From NCBI GenBank assembly GCA_037157565.1, contig JAZHRO010000013.1, forward strand, positions 118,930,001-118,994,000: a stretch of 64,000 bases of DNA, read 5' to 3'. The DNA is from Thalassia testudinum. Its lineage: Eukaryota; Streptophyta; Magnoliopsida; Alismatales; Hydrocharitaceae. Made by a program: the position numbers and the translations under genes. The notes below the pieces were generated by a model, which worked only from the letters and a program-made list of their open reading frames with translations, ran no database searches and had not been told where the DNA came from. Shown here piece after piece: positions 56,558 to 64,000 of this stretch. Position 1 is the first letter of the stretch, and each line of letters starts with the position of its first letter.

Positions 56558-56778
56558 TGTTTTTCAACGTTTCGTGCGGATTTAAAGCGTATTATGTTGT
56601 AGTATAACCGACAAAACGTTCGAACAAATATAAAGTTTTTATTACTCGAAGACCGGAGTATCCGAGGTCGAACACAGGGAGCAAACTCAGTACTTTGTAA
56701 AACCCAAGAATACAACTGTTAAATGCAAATATAATTGATTCAAAGAGTTTTTAAGAAAGATGTAAAAAAAATAGAATT

Positions 56779-56806
56779 AGACGTCTGATTTATGTATCAG
56801 ACGTCT
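56779..56806. repeat. Hairpin with paired GACGTC motifs in the E LTR
   Basis: AGACGTCTGAT (56779-56789) is the exact reverse complement of ATCAGACGTCT (56796-56806), loop TTATGT. Confidence 0.9.
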
Positions 56807-56817
56807 TAAATGTGATC

Positions 56818-57060
56818 TTTCTTTCTCTTTTTCTTCTTCTGCTTTGCCTTTCAGATCTCTTTGCAATCTTCCCTTGTCCTTCTTCTTCTTCTCCTGCGAA
56901 GACCTCTAACCTTTCTGTTTTCCTCCTTCGCCTGCGAAGACTTCTTTCTTTCTTCTTCTTCTGTCTTGCTTTCTTCCTTCTTCGTTGCCTTCTTCTTCTT
57001 CTTTGTCTTGCTTTCTTCTTCTTCTTTGTCTTGCTTCTCCTTTCTTCTGCAGCGGCCACG
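56818..57060. repeat. CTT-rich low-complexity tract
   Basis: CTT/TTC-dominated sequence gives long frames of Lys/Arg/Glu or Ser/Leu/Phe repeats on both strands; none is a credible gene. Confidence 0.85.
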
Positions 57061-58310
57061 TCCTTCTCCTGCAATCAGCCTGCCTGCACAGGGGAACAAA
57101 ACCTAACCCTTCTCCCTCTACCCGCGCGTGTCTCTCTCTCAAGCAATTCACTCTAACCGCTCTCCCAGAGCCACAGTCTCAATCGGGTCGGATCGTACCC
57201 GGGACCAGGCGCACCTGCAGGTGTGTGATGCGCGAGGAGTGCGTAGGTCTAGGTCGGGTCGGATCCGCCAGGTCCGCGTGGTCAGGCCGCGGACGAGGCG
57301 GGTGGGGTCAGTGAGGGACCTCACCCCTGTGCTTTCGAGGCAGTAAACGTATATCACAAAAAAGCTTTATACCATACCTGTGCCTTGAGATTCCACGATG
57401 TGGGACTAAACTTTCCGTCCTTCCTTTGCGTGCGCCCGCAGACTCTCGTGTGCAATTGCCCACGCTGAAGGCCCTGCTGCTGATCCTTGCTGAACTCAGT
57501 CACCTCGCAACTCTTGCGAGAGTCTGCTGCACCTGCCGCCTGGGAAGCCTGACGCCTGCTGCTGCTCCAAGCTTCCTGCTGCTTCGACTGTTAATGGCGG
57601 CCGGAGCGTTTACCTGAACTTCCACAGAACGGCCTATTGGCCCAATTAGAATGGCTGGAAACCTTCGCCGTAGCACGGCGAAGGCGGTGGGTGATGCTGC
57701 AGGTTGCCTGTCGGCCTAGGCGTGCCCGCCTAGGTCAACCTGTGGCCGGAGACGGTGGGTTGTTCGGGGGGTGATTATGGAGGTCTGGAGTGGCAGTTGT
57801 GGGGTGGAGCGAGTTCCTGGTGGTGAGGCGGAGCTCACGAGGTGGTTGGCGAGCCGTGTGGAGTGGCGGAGTGGTGTGGGCGGCTCGCCGGAGTTCGGTC
57901 GGTGATGTGGAAGATGAGGGTGGTCAGCGTCGGTCGAGGGGTAATCAGATGAGATAACAGGGGGAAAAGAGAGAGGATAGGATGGAGAGGAGTTCTAACC
58001 TAATTGTAAGGACGAAAGGGGACAGAAGGCGGACAGCAGTACTTGCTGTCACCGGAGAAGATGACGCCCAGTGGGGGAGAACGGCGGCGACGACGGGGCT
58101 GAGGCGGCGTGCGCTGGTACTGCGCGACGCGGAGGGAGGTCAGGAAGCTAACTCTGCCACTGGTTTTGTGGCAGAGCGAAGAGGGAGGAGAGGGAGGCTC
58201 GCCGGAGCTAGCTGGGGTATTTGACCGAGCAGGAGGAGAGGAATTGAAGGGGGAAACTCGGCCAAATCAAGCTCAAGATGAGTGGCCGGGTCCGAGGGGT
58301 GTTTTATAGG

Positions 58311-58319
58311 TGCTGGACT
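58311..58319 (-). promoter_or_regulatory. TATA box of the E LTR
   Basis: On the minus strand CCTATAAAACACCCC fits the plant consensus. It is placed in the first half of the LTR as expected for U3/R. Confidence 0.55.
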
Positions 58320-59246
58320 TGGTGTGCAGGGCGTGAAGGGCACGTAATTGCCTGAGGTTGGTCGCCGGAGATGGAAAGGAGTTAGGATACCCAAATCTCT
58401 CGTGCGTTCGCACGAGAGATTGGGTTCACACCAACGATTGTGATTGACTTTATGAGGAAGGGAATTCCTCAGAGAATCCTCCTTCCATTTCTGGGAGGGA
58501 ATCTCTGAGGGATTAGAGAGCAATCCCTCTCCGAACCTCGCCGGAGTTCGGTTCTGCCCTAGCAATGGCGGCAGGACCGGTTTGCAAAGAAGGCGAGGAA
58601 CCTAGGGGGCTCTCTGCAAGGATATTCAAAAGATAGGGACCTCTTTGTGATTTGGGTGTACTAACTTGCAAAGTAGGTCAAGATGACCTCTCCTTAGGTC
58701 CAAATTTTGGTATAAACCTAATTTGGACCTAAGGAAACCAATGGAGAAGTTAGATTTCAGGTTTGACCTCGTTTGACTGGATATTTTGCGTAAAAACCCA
58801 AATTAGGTTAATTGAAGAGCTAGGACCCTAATCTAGGTCAAACTAGGTTCCAAAGGCCAAATTAAGTGTTCTAAACCCTAGAGTATGGTTTTCCATGATT
58901 TGTAGAGGGTTTACTTGCTTTTTGTTCTAACCGGAACCTTGTTAATTTAAGCGGGTCTGTTTTAGGGTTACCAAGTGTCTTTTAGTTCTTAGATTGCACA
59001 TGAACCCATTTCTGATTGACTCAACCCACTTTTTATCTCATTTAGACCATTTGACCTATGTTTTGCCTCTGAGAAATCCCGTTTATCTACTGCAATGGTA
59101 AAATTGCAGTTTTAACCTTTATTTCATGTTTTCTTCTTAGAGCACTTGTTTCTTCAGTTAGGCCTTCTTCTAGGTTATGTAGGAGCTTTTATCTTCTTTA
59201 TTGTGTCAAAATGAGCTAGTTATGGCTCATGATGAGGCTCTCATCA

Positions 59247-59284
59247 TACCCCCATGCCTAGCTTTTGCTAGTCCCTTAGCAAAA
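59247..59284 (-). promoter_or_regulatory. Polypurine tract of E with upstream hairpin
   Basis: On the minus strand TTTTGCTAAG-GGA-CTAGCAAAA is followed by GCTAGGCATGGGGGTA and the LTR start. Confidence 0.85.
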
Positions 59285-59690
59285 TTTCAAAGTTTTAACT
59301 TCCGTTCTAGACCCTGAATGTTGTCAACAATGATAAGTGCTTCTCCTTTTCTTTTGTGATTAGGTGGGAATGCCGACAATAGGCCTAGAGGTACTCAAGT
59401 ACCAACCAAAATCCGGACCTGTTCCGCTTTAGCCTCAGTCTTCTGCAAAGGTTTCTACGGCCCACAGAACCTAACCTAGGGTTTGTTGGACTCCGCGGTT
59501 AAAGCACCCGTGCTTGAGATATTTTTAGCCTAAGTTCAGTTTGCAGTGCGTTTTTTGTAAGAGAGAGATAGAAGATTTATTTGTTTGGAGAGCTTTTCTC
59601 TCTCTTTTCTTTTTTATTTCTAGCTTCGGATTAGCTTCTCAACACGGTCTGTATCGGATTCCTCGTCCCCATCATCAATCCTCAAAGGTC

Positions 59691-59890
59691 CCTGGCTTTC
59701 GAGATTTCGAGATAATCCCGCCCATGGCAACCCCCGGAACCCTGGCTTTCGAGATTTCGAGATAATCCCGCCCATGGCAACCCCCGGAACCCTGGCTTTC
59801 GAGATTTCGAGATAATCCCGCCCATGGCGTTCCGTGGCTGAATTCAGACCCTGGCGATTGACATTTCGTGATAATGCCACCCATGGTGTC
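59691..59890. repeat. 50-bp tandem repeat, three near-perfect copies and one degenerate
   Basis: CCTGGCTTTCGAGATTTCG starts at 59691, 59741 and 59791; each unit ends in CGCCCATGGC. A fourth, altered unit (CCTGGCGATTGACATTTCG) starts at 59850. The reverse complement resembles the CCATGGGCG-ATCTCGAA phrases in element D at 53180-53340. Confidence 0.9.
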
Positions 59891-60606
59891 TGAACCAACA
59901 GAGTGCTTACATGCCTCCAGTAGGATATTTAAATATCCTAAGAGACAAGCACCGAGGAGATGATATGTTGTTACGCATCTTCGAGGGGAATTTCCCGCCT
60001 CTCCGCGCTGGGAACTTGTCCAAATCAACTTGTGTTGATTGGCCGCTCCTAATCTAGGTGACTTTTTCAGAATATTAAACGCTCTTGCGTGTTTTGAATA
60101 TTTATGCGCACTGAACCAGACTGTGTGTGAATTTGGGTGCTTAGGTTACCGAATCCCGCAAACCGGAGGTCAGTTAACGAGGCCGAATACTTCCTAAGCC
60201 TTAGACCTAATACTTAAGCTTCGCATTTTCCTCAACCTCTTGAGGATTGTCCAGATTTTAACGGATACGTGAATTTTTAAGCTAAAAATCTAGCCCAAGA
60301 GGCCTAAGACCAGCGTTCCCGCTAATCTCTTGTTATATCTCTGTAGCATTTTTCTTTTCTTTTTCTTGACTCGGTCTAGAACTTCAGTTAACCCCTTAAT
60401 CTTTTACTAATGACTTTTTCTTTTTCTTTTCCTTTTGTGCTCCTTTCTTTATTTTTTGCTCTTTTTTGTCATTTTTCTTTCTTTTTCTCCTCTCATTTGT
60501 ATGACCCTGAATTGTTCCTCCCCTCTATCAAACCCCTTTTTTTTTTTTTTTTTTTATGAATGAAACCCTTTCTTGATATGAATTTTCTGACATTTTGCAC
60601 TTTCAT

Positions 60607-60643
60607 ACCCCCCCATGCCTAAGATTTGCAATGTCCCCATTGT
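60607..60643 (-). promoter_or_regulatory. Conserved hairpin plus G-tract motif, copy in E
   Basis: On the minus strand CAATGGGGACATTGCAAATC is followed by TTAGGCATGGGGGGG. Confidence 0.65.
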
Positions 60644-60851
60644 AAATTAGGTGGGTTCGAATTCAGCTTAGTTCATGTGTTAGGACAGGTGTGTGGTGAG
60701 TGAATGGGTCGAAGCGACTTGTTGCGAACGATTTCTAATCTCGGGTAGGTATACCTGAGGTGAAGTCGGCTGTTCTAATGGGTGAACCCTAAAGTGCAAT
60801 ATGAATTCCGCATAGCGATGTCAGAAACGGTTTCAGGTTTTTCAAAGAATG

Positions 60852-60890
60852 ACGGGTTGCCTCCCGTTAAGCGCTGAGTTTTACGCCATC
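60852..60890 (-). promoter_or_regulatory. Post-pol conserved block with hairpin
   Basis: On the minus strand GGCGTAAAACTCAGCGC is followed by AACGGGAGGCAACCCGT, where ACGGG and CCCGT pair. A related block follows pol in element A (18058-18092) and a shortened form occurs in C (about 35862). A GGGAGGCAACCC element after pol is familiar from Athila-type retrotransposons; its role is unclear to me. Confidence 0.6.
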
Positions 60891-60907
60891 GGCTGGGCGT
60901 AATGAGC

Positions 60908-63900
60908 TCAAGAGGAAAGGAGGGTAAAGGATGACTCAGTCAAATCTATATCGGTCATGTCAATGAACGGCTTGAGTCTCTGCCCATTCACGACAAATGG
61001 TTCAGAATCGTGGCTGAGTGGGCTGATTTCAATAGCTCCATTTCCGAAGATTTGGCGGACTAGGTAGGGTCCGACCCACTTGGATCTTAGCTTTCCTGGG
61101 AATAGTTTGAGTCGAGCATCAAAGAGTAAAACTTTTTGACTAGGATGAAAGACCTTTCTAGAAATGTGTTTGTCGTGAAAAGCTTTAACCCGTTCTTTGT
61201 AAATTCGCGAGTTCTCATATGCGTCGTGGCGTAATTCATCGATCTCGCTCATTTGAAATCTTCTGTGGGTTCCAGCCTTAGAAAGGTCGAGATTACAGGT
61301 CCGTACTGCCCAATAGGCTTTATGCTCCAATTCGACGGGGAGGTGACATGCCTTCCCGTACACTAGTCTGAAGGGAGACATTCCTAATTGGGTCTTGTGG
61401 GCGGTCCTATAGGCCCACAATGCTTCCGGAAGCCGAGAAGACCAATCTTTTCTATCAGGTCGAACAGTAACCTGAAGGATCTTCTTGATCTCTCGGTTAG
61501 ATAGCTCAGCTAGACCATTAGTTTGAGGGTGGTAAGGAGTAGAGATTCGGTGCGACACCCCGTATTTGATCATTAGTGACCTGAACTGAGCGTTTGTAAA
61601 ATGGGTCCCTCCGTCGGAAATTATAGCACGCGGAATCCCGAACCTTGAGAAAATGTTTTGATGAAGGAATTTTATAACGACTTTATGATTGTTGGTTCGA
61701 GTCGGAATGGCTTCTATCCATTTGGAAACATAATCAACTGCGAGTAAAATGTATTCGAAGCCATCCGAGGTAGGAAAGGGTCCCATGAAATCAATCCCCC
61801 AAATATCAAAAATTTCGCATACCAAGATCGGCTGTAGAGGCATCATGTCTCTATGGCTCATGTTGCCTAGAGTCTGGCAACGGGAACATGCCTTACAGTG
61901 ATTGTATGCATCTTTGAAAATTGTGGGCCAGTAGAAACCACACTGGAGGACTTTCGATGCGGTTTTATGTCCCGAAAAATGTCCACCGCATGCCTGGTCA
62001 TGGCAAAATGAGAGTATGTCTTTGATTTCCACTTCCGTGACGCATCGTCGGATTATCTGATCAGCACCAATGCGGAAGAGATACGGGTCTTCCCATAGGT
62101 AATACTTGGCATCAGAACGCAATTTGTCCTTTTTGGCCTTCGACCAATCGGGCGGAATCTGATGTGATGCCAGGTAATTAACAATATCGGCGAACCATGG
62201 AAGACTTGTACTGATAGTCAGGAGGTGCTCATCAGGAAAATGTTCTGTAATAGGTCCGGACGGATCAATAATTTCAGGAGGAAGGCGGGATAAATGATCA
62301 GCTACCACATTGTGCTTTCCCGCCTTGTCGCGAATCTCGATGTCAAATTCTTGCAACAGCAAGATCCAGCGGATTAATCGAGGTTTCGCGTCCTTCTTGG
62401 CTAGGAGATGCCTCACAGCTGTGTGATCCGAGTATATGATAACACGGGAACCCAGAAGGTATGATCTGAATTTTTCCAGGGCAAATACTACGGCCAGCAG
62501 CTCTTTCTCAGTAACCGTATAGTTACGCTGAGCCTCATCCAGTGTTTTGCTGGCGTAGTAAATGACCACAGGTTTCCCATCAATTTTCTGCCCCAAAACC
62601 GCTCCTACAGCGAAGTCAGATGCATCGCACATGATCTCAAAGGGTTGAGACCAATCAGGGGACTGTAGGATTGGGGCTTGGGTGACTCGGTCACGTAAGA
62701 TCTCAAATGCTTGAGTGCATTCCTTGGAAATTCCGAAAGGCACATCCTTGGAAAGCAGATTGGTCAGGGGGCGCGCGATTTTGGAGAAATCAGGGATGAA
62801 TCGACGGTAGAAACCGACGTGCCCCAAAAAAGATCGGATGTCCTTAATCGAGCTAGGCATAGGGAGCTTGGAAATCAGGTTAACCTTAGCTCGATCCACT
62901 TGGATGCCTTTCTCTGAGATTAAATGTCCCAGGACAATTCCCTCAGGCACCATGAAATGGCTCTTTTCCCAGGAAAGAACCAAATTCACCTCGATGCACC
63001 GCCTGAGTATATGGACCAAGTGTTGGAGGCAATCGTCAAATGATTGTCCAAAAACTGAAAAGTCATCCATGAAGACTTCCAGATAGTCACCTACCATATC
63101 TGAGAATATGGCAAGCATGCACCGCTGAAAAGTTGCAGGTGCATTGCAGAGACCGAATGGCATCCTTCGAAACGCGTACGTCCCGAAGGGGCAGGTGAAT
63201 GTGGTCTTTTCTTGGTCCTCTGGATGGATTGCCACCTGATTGTAACCGGAGTACCCGTCAAGAAAGCAGAAGAATCTATTTCCCGCTAGTTTCTCGAGGA
63301 TCTGATCAATAAAAGGTAGTGGGAAATGATCCTTCTTCGTGGAGGAATTTAGTCTTCTGTAATCAATGCAGACTCTCCACGAATTAGCTATTCGGGTAGG
63401 AATGACTTCCCCGGTTTCTGTCGTGATGATGGTAAGTCCTGCCTTCTTAGGTACCACTTGTGTTGGACTCACCCAACGACTGTCGGAGATCGGGTAGATG
63501 ATCCCTGCATCTAACCACTTAATGATCTCCTTTTTCACGACCTCCTGTAGGTTAGGGTTTAGTCGCCTTTGCATTTCTCTTGAAGGTCGTGAGCCTTCTT
63601 CTGTATAGATTCGATGCGTGCAGTATGAAGGGCTTATACCAGTCAAATCATCTAGAGTCCATCCAATGGCTCTACGATGTTGCTGGAGAACAGAAATCAA
63701 ACGGAGTTCCTGGTCAGGTGTGAGTCGAGAATTGATAATCACAGGAAACGTTTGATTTGAATCCAAAAAGACATATTTTAGATGTTCAGGAAGGGGCTTG
63801 AGTTCCATAACAGGATTGTCAGCAGCAGCGGGTAGTTCAGGGTTTGTATCGGGAGCAATGGTAGGAGTCATAGGTGTGTCTAAATTGTGTTCGCACTCCT

Positions 63901-64000
63901 CTGTTAGCGGTTTTTGACTTTCTAGTGGTTGATCAGGAATAATCAGGTTGTCCTCTATGTGCAATTCATCAACCACGGCTTTGACATCACAAATTTCCTC
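60908..64000 (-). CDS. pol: Pol polyprotein of element E (RT, RNase H, integrase), intact, 5' end outside window
   Basis: One open frame of 1022 codons from the GTG at 63976; it stays open to the window edge, so the real start and protease lie beyond. Numbering from 63976, RT has FLDGYSG (Asp 240) and FMDD (Asp 304, 305). RNase H has Asp 451 (MCDAS), Glu in TEKELL (490-492), Asp 517 (YSDH) and Asp 560 (VADH). The integrase zinc site is His 659, His 666, Cys 697 and Cys 700. The catalytic triad is Asp 729, Asp 788 and Glu 824, with 35 residues between the last two. The C-terminal domain contains KWVGPYLV. All catalytic residues lost in A or X are present. It could supply enzymes for its own and for related non-autonomous elements. 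Confidence 0.95.
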   Translation of the reverse strand, partial: EEICDVKAVVDELHIEDNLIIPDQPLESQKPLTEECEHNLDTPMTPTIAPDTNPELPAAADNPVMELKPLPEHLKYVFLDSNQTFPVIINSRLTPDQELRLISVLQQHRRAIGWTLDDLTGISPSYCTHRIYTEEGSRPSREMQRRLNPNLQEVVKKEIIKWLDAGIIYPISDSRWVSPTQVVPKKAGLTIITTETGEVIPTRIANSWRVCIDYRRLNSSTKKDHFPLPFIDQILEKLAGNRFFCFLDGYSGYNQVAIHPEDQEKTTFTCPFGTYAFRRMPFGLCNAPATFQRCMLAIFSDMVGDYLEVFMDDFSVFGQSFDDCLQHLVHILRRCIEVNLVLSWEKSHFMVPEGIVLGHLISEKGIQVDRAKVNLISKLPMPSSIKDIRSFLGHVGFYRRFIPDFSKIARPLTNLLSKDVPFGISKECTQAFEILRDRVTQAPILQSPDWSQPFEIMCDASDFAVGAVLGQKIDGKPVVIYYASKTLDEAQRNYTVTEKELLAVVFALEKFRSYLLGSRVIIYSDHTAVRHLLAKKDAKPRLIRWILLLQEFDIEIRDKAGKHNVVADHLSRLPPEIIDPSGPITEHFPDEHLLTISTSLPWFADIVNYLASHQIPPDWSKAKKDKLRSDAKYYLWEDPYLFRIGADQIIRRCVTEVEIKDILSFCHDQACGGHFSGHKTASKVLQCGFYWPTIFKDAYNHCKACSRCQTLGNMSHRDMMPLQPILVCEIFDIWGIDFMGPFPTSDGFEYILLAVDYVSKWIEAIPTRTNNHKVVIKFLHQNIFSRFGIPRAIISDGGTHFTNAQFRSLMIKYGVSHRISTPYHPQTNGLAELSNREIKKILQVTVRPDRKDWSSRLPEALWAYRTAHKTQLGMSPFRLVYGKACHLPVELEHKAYWAVRTCNLDLSKAGTHRRFQMSEIDELRHDAYENSRIYKERVKAFHDKHISRKVFHPSQKVLLFDARLKLFPGKLRSKWVGPYLVRQIFGNGAIEISPLSHDSEPFVVNGQRLKPFIDMTDIDLTESSFTLLSS

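Larger units (their letters stand above)
56558..59246 (-). repeat. 3' LTR of element E
   Basis: On the minus strand it starts TGATGAGAGCCTCATCATG (stem TGATGAG/CTCATCA) and ends CGTTGAAAAACA; about 2.7 kb. It includes a hairpin of GACGTC motifs (56779), a CT-rich run (56818-57060), a GC-rich part and a TATA box. The left border is inferred from the TG/CA rule and the end of the A5 fragment. Confidence 0.8.
59285..60907 (-). other. 3' untranslated region of element E
   Basis: It holds a 50-bp tandem repeat (59691-59840), a T-rich tract (60415-60560), the conserved G-tract motif (60607) and the post-pol block with hairpin ACGGG/CCCGT (60852-60867). The frames at 59541-60028 are read through the repeats and are not genes. 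Confidence 0.75.
56558..64000 (-). mobile_element. Element E: autonomous Athila-like retrotransposon, 3' part, extends beyond window
   Basis: The 3' LTR is 56558-59246, polypurine tract 59247-59265, 3' UTR to 60907, and pol from 60908 to the window edge. The left flank is GTGCC (56553-56557), whose partner would lie past the 5' LTR outside the window. The intact pol frame makes it the youngest-looking autonomous element here. Confidence 0.92.

Noticed and set aside
56790..57151. Lys/Arg/Glu-rich proteins read from the CTT tract
   Set aside because: Low-complexity trinucleotide-rich sequence gives open frames in several phases on both strands.

Overview
This window is plant nuclear DNA made almost entirely of nested LTR retrotransposons of the Ty3/gypsy type. 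Three points support this. The pol proteins have the PR-RT-RNase H-integrase order, with FMDD reverse transcriptase and DD35E integrase motifs close to plant Athila-type elements. The primer-binding sites match plant tRNA-Asp (TGGCGCCGTTGCCGGGGA). A fragment of plastid atpA is present. I see no host protein-coding gene. The density and depth of nesting suggest a seed plant with a large, repeat-rich genome; I cannot name the species. I label the LTR families X, A, B, C, D and E.

Layout. 1-1806 is an unassigned repeat-like segment. 1807-4067 is a lone A-family LTR on the minus strand. From 4068 runs an old, decayed autonomous element X (gag end, protease, RT start). Element A (6674-21686, target duplication TGAAT) splits X inside its RT gene. 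A is a complete but decayed gag-pol element that itself carries a solo C LTR (15872-17661, duplication GTATC) inside its integrase. X resumes at 21692 and runs through RT, RNase H, integrase and 3' UTR into a 3' LTR. That LTR is split by element D (26801-55455). Inside D lie a solo A LTR (27230-29481) and, in its open reading frame, element C (32665-51101, minus strand, duplication GTCCA). Inside the reading frame of C lies element B (36144-46522, duplication GTGGA). The right end of the window holds an A LTR fragment cut by element E (56558 to beyond 64000, minus strand), whose pol frame is intact for 1022 codons or more.

How the parts work together. X, A and E encode the standard replication proteins. 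B, C and D have no recognisable gag, protease, RT or integrase, so they look non-autonomous. They do keep the tRNA-Asp primer site, the polypurine tract and flanking hairpins found in the autonomous elements. C and D share one acidic protein of unknown function at the amino-acid level. Outside that protein, the 3' region of C resembles X, and that of D resembles A. This looks like a parasite-partner set: a common passenger protein with cis signals matched to different helper lineages.

The most striking locus is 43889-43961. There the second LTR of B is followed not by the usual 18-nt primer site but by a nearly complete reverse-complement copy of tRNA-Asp. The copy is fused directly to the 3' end of the B internal region, the footprint expected if plus-strand synthesis read through the whole tRNA primer.
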